Source: an uncultured bacterium
GTDB taxonomy: Bacteria > Myxococcota_A > Bradymonadia > Bradymonadales > Bradymonadaceae
Assembly: GCA_937981985.1 (NCBI GenBank)
Contig: CALJNB010000005.1
Coordinates: 1 to 64,000, forward strand
Length of the DNA: 64,000 nucleotides
Direction of reading: 5' to 3'
In this document: positions 59,839 to 64,000 of the stretch, in pieces
Position numbering within the stretch: the stretch's first letter is position 1
Layout of the letters: every line of letters starts with the position of its first letter
Position numbers and translations under genes: made by a program
The notes under the pieces: model-generated
Told to the model about the DNA's origin: nothing
Seen by the model: only the letters and a program-made list of their open reading frames with translations
The model's database searches: none

Positions 59839-61058
59839 CTTCGCTTCCGAAAAAGTAGAAAACCAATCAGAAAAACGAGCGGGAAAGAAGGTGAAGCGGT
59901 GGTACTGCAGCCGGATTTTTCTACTGGCCCTTGTGGTGTTTTGGGTTCTTGGTCATTCCCGTCCGTATCTTTCACACCCATATCAGCGGTGTCGGGAGAA
60001 GGGTTAAGTTCGGCGACCTTACCAAAGTATGTTGCGGTATCTTTCCAAACGATAGGACAGATGGAACTCACATCCGATTCGTCCGGACAACTATTCTTCG
60101 GACCTTCTATATCAGTAAACTTACTTACGCCTTTGAGCGATCCCTTTTCGAGTTCAAAGATATCGTATCCATCACGGCGTTCTAGACCACAAATATAGAT
60201 TTTTTCACCAACTCGTTTGAGACAGTCGACCGCACGATCTTTCAATATGGTTTCGAATACTCCGGAACTTCTCGAACCCACGGCGATTCCAGACCCGTTC
60301 TCGACGCCGCCGATAAATATGTTTTGTCCATCTTCTGAAAGCGCAGCACCGATCGGCCATGATTTTGGTTCATACTGAATTTGGTCGGTTTCTGATCTTG
60401 TTCCGACAAAGATTGTTTGTGCTTCTAAGCGACCAAGCCAAATAAGCCCTTCCTCATTTGCGTCTAGAAGATAGGAAAATTTCACCTCGTCTGGAATGGC
60501 GAGGCTCGCCGATTCAAGGCTTTGCGTCGAAACGGAGATCAAAAATCCCTCTCCGGCTTGGTTCGTGTCGTATCCGCTAATAATCATGGTTGCGTTGTTT
60601 TCGAATCGAAGGGCGGTAATCTGTAACCCTTCGACTTCGAAATCTATTCGTTCGAAACTCTTACCACGATCCTTGCTTACCCAGATGCCAGGCTCTGAAC
60701 CACCATTGGCGTAATAAGCGACTGTTTTTTTATCGGGCGACACCCGAATATCACCGACGATCGAATCACTTTCTTTGATGGTTTGAAATGAACAACCGTC
60801 TTCAGTTCTCTTAATATTATTAGAGCCGTAAGTAATCCATTCTGTCTGGTCAAGCACAGCGACCTTCCATGAATCACCGCCTAGAAAGGCTTCCTCACAA
60901 ACATATCCGTCCGAGAAGTCGTCAATGATACCAAAATTAGCTTGTATCAATATTCCATTTTCGGTTTTAAAAATAGATTTAGCTGCCGGCTCTTCAGCAT
61001 GAGCGAAAATCTGAACCGGGACCAAAAGAAAAAGAACGATGAGGATACTTTTAGTCAA
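59835..61058 (-). CDS. Secreted beta-propeller-like protein with MYXO-CTERM-like tail
   Basis: TTG start at 61058 gives (M)TKSILIVLFLLVPVQIFAHA signal; SKDRGKSFERIDF BNR-like motif; tail GCSTTASPSFPLVFLIGFLLFRKRS. Confidence 0.78.
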   Translation of the reverse strand: MTKSILIVLFLLVPVQIFAHAEEPAAKSIFKTENGILIQANFGIIDDFSDGYVCEEAFLGGDSWKVAVLDQTEWITYGSNNIKRTEDGCSFQTIKESDSIVGDIRVSPDKKTVAYYANGGSEPGIWVSKDRGKSFERIDFEVEGLQITALRFENNATMIISGYDTNQAGEGFLISVSTQSLESASLAIPDEVKFSYLLDANEEGLIWLGRLEAQTIFVGTRSETDQIQYEPKSWPIGAALSEDGQNIFIGGVENGSGIAVGSRSSGVFETILKDRAVDCLKRVGEKIYICGLERRDGYDIFELEKGSLKGVSKFTDIEGPKNSCPDESDVSSICPIVWKDTATYFGKVAELNPSPDTADMGVKDTDGNDQEPKTPQGPVEKSGCSTTASPSFPLVFLIGFLLFRKRS

Positions 61059-61095
61059 GGGTTTCCGTGTTTGAAACTTTTCTTTCGATATGGAA

Positions 61096-61572
61096 TTAAT
61101 CGGGACAACCGTCTTCGTCGTCGACGCCGTTAACATCTTCGGCGTCTAGCGGGCATTGGTCGTCGATATCAAGGATTTTATCGTTATCATTATCAGGGTC
61201 CGGACAACCGTCTTTGTCCCTATAAGAATCGTAATCTTCAGGCTGGTCTACACATTCGTCTGCTCCGTCGTATATCCCGTCTTTATCTGTATCTACGCCG
61301 CCGCCTCCGATAAATTTGGCTCCTGGTTCACAGCATTTCGGGTCGCATGGGACGACTTCTATTTCAACAACTGCACCATCGGCTACGCGTGCTTCTATTA
61401 CGCACTGATCTTCATCGTTTGGCATACAGCCTTGAATGCACTCTGGGGATGATTCAACGCTCTCCTTTTCAACAACTGGCTTAGAATTTTGCGGCGTTTT
61501 GGAAGCGCAAGAAAAACAAATAGCCAGAAGACTAAGTGATAAAGTGTACCCGAATTTTAATCGTAGATTCAT
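61096..61572 (-). CDS. Lipoprotein ending in thrombospondin type 3-like calcium-binding repeats
   Basis: Lipobox LAICFSCAS; DTDKDGIYDGADECVDQPEDYDSYRDKDGCPDPDNDNDKILDIDDQCPLDAEDVNGVDDEDGCPD. Confidence 0.88.
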   Translation of the reverse strand: MNLRLKFGYTLSLSLLAICFSCASKTPQNSKPVVEKESVESSPECIQGCMPNDEDQCVIEARVADGAVVEIEVVPCDPKCCEPGAKFIGGGGVDTDKDGIYDGADECVDQPEDYDSYRDKDGCPDPDNDNDKILDIDDQCPLDAEDVNGVDDEDGCPD

Positions 61573-61645
61573 TGAAGACCTCTTGTATGATTCAAGCTTA
61601 GTCTTCGTTTAACAGAGGGTCAAACTTTTTGATAGGTTTGGTAGG

Positions 61646-63673
61646 TTATGGGAAATCATCGAATTGTTGATCTACTGCAAAGATGCGTGCCGACGGCCAT
61701 TCGATGGTGGCTACTTTCCAAAAGGTTCCCGTGGATGGAAGAAAGACATCTTTCTTCTCAAATCTTTGCTGACCCTGAATAAAGATTCGAACCGTCGCAT
61801 AACTTACACCGAAGGCATAAGCGTTGAAATAATAAACACCAACAGAATAACTAATACCTGCTTCTGGATTATTTAGATTGATATTCTCTGGTCCAGCTCC
61901 GTTGGTATCATCAGCATCCAGACTTGGATCATCATCGGGTCCAAGCGCTCCCCATTCTCCAGTTTTATTCTCGTAGAAAATGTCCCAAGGCTCGTTGTTC
62001 CATGTTCCGAGCGGGTGAAGGAGATGGAGATCCATATCAGTTCCTTCGCTATCGGTTTGGTCCTGATCCGCAGGTGTATTCCATACAAGTTGAATATGAA
62101 TATCTTCATCCGGCGTTGCTCTAATAGTAACAAGAGCTTGTTCGCCACAACTTGCCGTTCCCTGATCGTCGTATGCTACGAGTTCAACGACATAATCACC
62201 GGCAAGGTCTAGAAATAGGGTTGGATCCTGAATTTCACCTGAGGGTTCAAGCCGGGCGGTCGAATTCGGTGGTTGGCTCACGATTGTCCAAACGTAACGT
62301 GCAATAGACCCATCAGTGTCCGTCGAGTTGGAACCACGGAATTGAACTGATTTAAGCGGTATAGTGTTGATTACGGTTTGGTAGCGATTTGTTTCCGTTA
62401 ACTTCGCCTCGGCGATCGCGGTAGGACATCGATTGTCAGTACCTCTCGCTGTTAAAGGAATTTCGAGACGTGATTTAGAGGGATCATCGCTCTGAATAGT
62501 GAGAAGGCCAGTAGAAACGGACTCATCAATAGGGGTGTAAACAATCACAAAACTACGCGTTTCTCCTCCAGGAATAATATCGGGAAGGGTAGGGAGAGAA
62601 TTTTCTTTTATTTGGAAAATTTGATTGAGTTCGCAGGCGTTGCTCTCATCGGTACAAACTTTAACATCCTTTAGCTCGAGGTCTCCGGTGCTACAGTTTC
62701 TAATCGTAATTGTTTTATTGTTGGCAAATCCGATCCCGCCTTCACCAAAGTTAATTTCATCTTCACCGGTAATCACTTCGATACATGGTTCACCACTATT
62801 TCCGATAAGATCGACTTTATATGTTGGTGCCTCCGGATCGTCACTATAGATGAAGAGTTCGGCTTCAGAGCCTTCTGGTGTCGTAGGATTGAAGAAAATT
62901 CGAGCGGGTAGAGTTTCGGTTGGTCCCAAAACAAGTGGAAATCCGGGATCGTCTTTGTCGTTTTCTACCGAATCATCGGTGGGATAAACGATGCGAAAAT
63001 CAGACAATTTTGGTGAAATTTCGACGCGGCTAATTTTAAGTGGAGATTGACCAACGTTGGAAATGTCGGTGAGTTCCCAAGCTGAATCAACGGTTGCTTC
63101 GGTCACCGGAGAAACTCGACCGAATGAAATTTGGGGTCGTGAGAAAACGCGTGGTGCTAAATCTCCAGAACGAATTGGAACACGGAGTGTTCCGTTATCG
63201 GGGTCATTACTAATGATCTCAATATATCCGGTATCTATATCGGTATCACGAGGCGTGTATTTAAGATCCAATTCAAGAATTTCATCCTGTTTAAGACTCG
63301 CGCTACGTTTCCAGTTTAAACCTTCTGAAATTTCTCGTCCGCCGCCATCATTAAGGGTCTCTTCAACGAGTCTGACGTCTGAGATGATCAACGTACCGTC
63401 GCCATTATTGGAAATGATAAGTGTTTGAACATCGGTTTTAAGGAGATCAACTTGCGCGAAAACAACTTCGGCCGGATCGACTAATATAACACCAGGATTG
63501 ACTGCTGTGAGGCCATCCTTATCGATTGGATCAACCTCGGATCCCGACGTTTTGTCGATACACTTCTCACCTGTTAAGGTCGCCGTATCTGGACAGAGAA
63601 TTTCGTCATCGCCGCAAGCGACTAGAAGAGACGTGGTCATCAGTATTGCGAATAGGGCTTGGAACGTTTTCAT
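61646..63673 (-). CDS. Lipoprotein with choice-of-anchor-D/HYDIN-like repeats, PKD-like and C-terminal DUF2135-like region
   Basis: Lipobox LLVACGD; repeated I.NNGDGTL.I.DV...DP.NGTLRVP units; C-terminal TDMDLHLLHPLGTW. Confidence 0.85.
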   Translation of the reverse strand: MKTFQALFAILMTTSLLVACGDDEILCPDTATLTGEKCIDKTSGSEVDPIDKDGLTAVNPGVILVDPAEVVFAQVDLLKTDVQTLIISNNGDGTLIISDVRLVEETLNDGGGREISEGLNWKRSASLKQDEILELDLKYTPRDTDIDTGYIEIISNDPDNGTLRVPIRSGDLAPRVFSRPQISFGRVSPVTEATVDSAWELTDISNVGQSPLKISRVEISPKLSDFRIVYPTDDSVENDKDDPGFPLVLGPTETLPARIFFNPTTPEGSEAELFIYSDDPEAPTYKVDLIGNSGEPCIEVITGEDEINFGEGGIGFANNKTITIRNCSTGDLELKDVKVCTDESNACELNQIFQIKENSLPTLPDIIPGGETRSFVIVYTPIDESVSTGLLTIQSDDPSKSRLEIPLTARGTDNRCPTAIAEAKLTETNRYQTVINTIPLKSVQFRGSNSTDTDGSIARYVWTIVSQPPNSTARLEPSGEIQDPTLFLDLAGDYVVELVAYDDQGTASCGEQALVTIRATPDEDIHIQLVWNTPADQDQTDSEGTDMDLHLLHPLGTWNNEPWDIFYENKTGEWGALGPDDDPSLDADDTNGAGPENINLNNPEAGISYSVGVYYFNAYAFGVSYATVRIFIQGQQRFEKKDVFLPSTGTFWKVATIEWPSARIFAVDQQFDDFP

Positions 63674-63886
63674 TATCTACCTGTACAGATCTCAAAAAAA
63701 AAATTTAGGTTCGGACTATAGGTAGTTAGCAAATTTAGGTCAACGAGTCAGGGATTTTATTGCTTTGTTTCAAAATAGCGCAAAAAAGATCCAAAATTGT
63801 CGCATTTGATTGAATTTCGTTCGTTATCACACGTTAAAAACACTATGAGTAAACGAAATATACTAATTGGAACGTTGGAGTCCTCG

Positions 63887-64000
63887 ATGAAACGCAAAAA
63901 CTTACTAAGCGCTTTAACAATATTAATGGTCGGGTTCTTCTCGTCCGGGTGTCTGGTCGTGTCCGAAAATGGCCATTACGAGACACAGTGTCGTGATGAA
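63887..64000 (+). CDS. Lipoprotein, 3'-truncated by window end
   Basis: MKRKNLLSALTILMVGFFSSGCLVVSENGHYETQCRDE...; GGAG upstream of ATG; frame open to the end. Confidence 0.75.
   Translation, partial: MKRKNLLSALTILMVGFFSSGCLVVSENGHYETQCRDE

Noticed and set aside
61096-61136. 41-nt same-strand overlap of the TSP3 lipoprotein and the MYXO-CTERM gene
   Set aside because: Likely a start-site artefact; TTG at 61058 gives a proper signal peptide and removes the overlap.
1-64000. CRISPR arrays, transposases, integrases, prophage or known defence operons
   Set aside because: None recognised on either strand by motif reading; a tool scan (CRISPRCasFinder, ISfinder, DefenseFinder) would be decisive.

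Overview
A 64 kb, gene-dense bacterial chromosomal segment. The gene content suggests a Myxococcota/deltaproteobacteria-like organism: secreted Cys-rich multi-domain proteins, FHA-domain proteins, a PknB-type kinase, a sigma-54 activator with an FHA domain, an AgmX/PglI-like domain, a MYXO-CTERM-like tail and TSP3 repeats. This taxonomic call is inference. Firm landmarks are the str operon (rpsL-rpsG-fusA-tuf) behind a near-consensus promoter, the clpP-clpX-lon block, dtd, a HIT protein, a HU/IHF-type protein, queE, a PFK, a DnaJ-class protein, an orphan xanthine-dehydrogenase small subunit, an ABC exporter pair, and tRNA-Pro(TGG), tRNA-Val(TAC) and tRNA-Asp(GTC). I saw no CRISPR array, rRNA, transposase or prophage. 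The strongest leads for new biology are: (1) a giant beads-on-a-string protein (open at the left window edge) alternating Cys-rich modules and beta-sandwich-like domains, whose C-x5-C-x5-C motif recurs in the periplasmic part of the nearby ABC permease; (2) an AgmX/PglI-like lipoprotein gene apparently split by two in-frame stop codons; (3) a nucleotidyltransferase-like/thymidylate-kinase-like fusion overlapping a second P-loop kinase beside queE; (4) a TonB-like EP-rich membrane protein ending in six near-perfect heptads; (5) a palindrome holding the stop codons of two convergent genes; (6) an orphan XdhA-like protein paired with a small zinc-ribbon-like protein. I found no clearly delimited, complete new defence or mobile system. 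Family assignments come from reading motifs, not from database searches.
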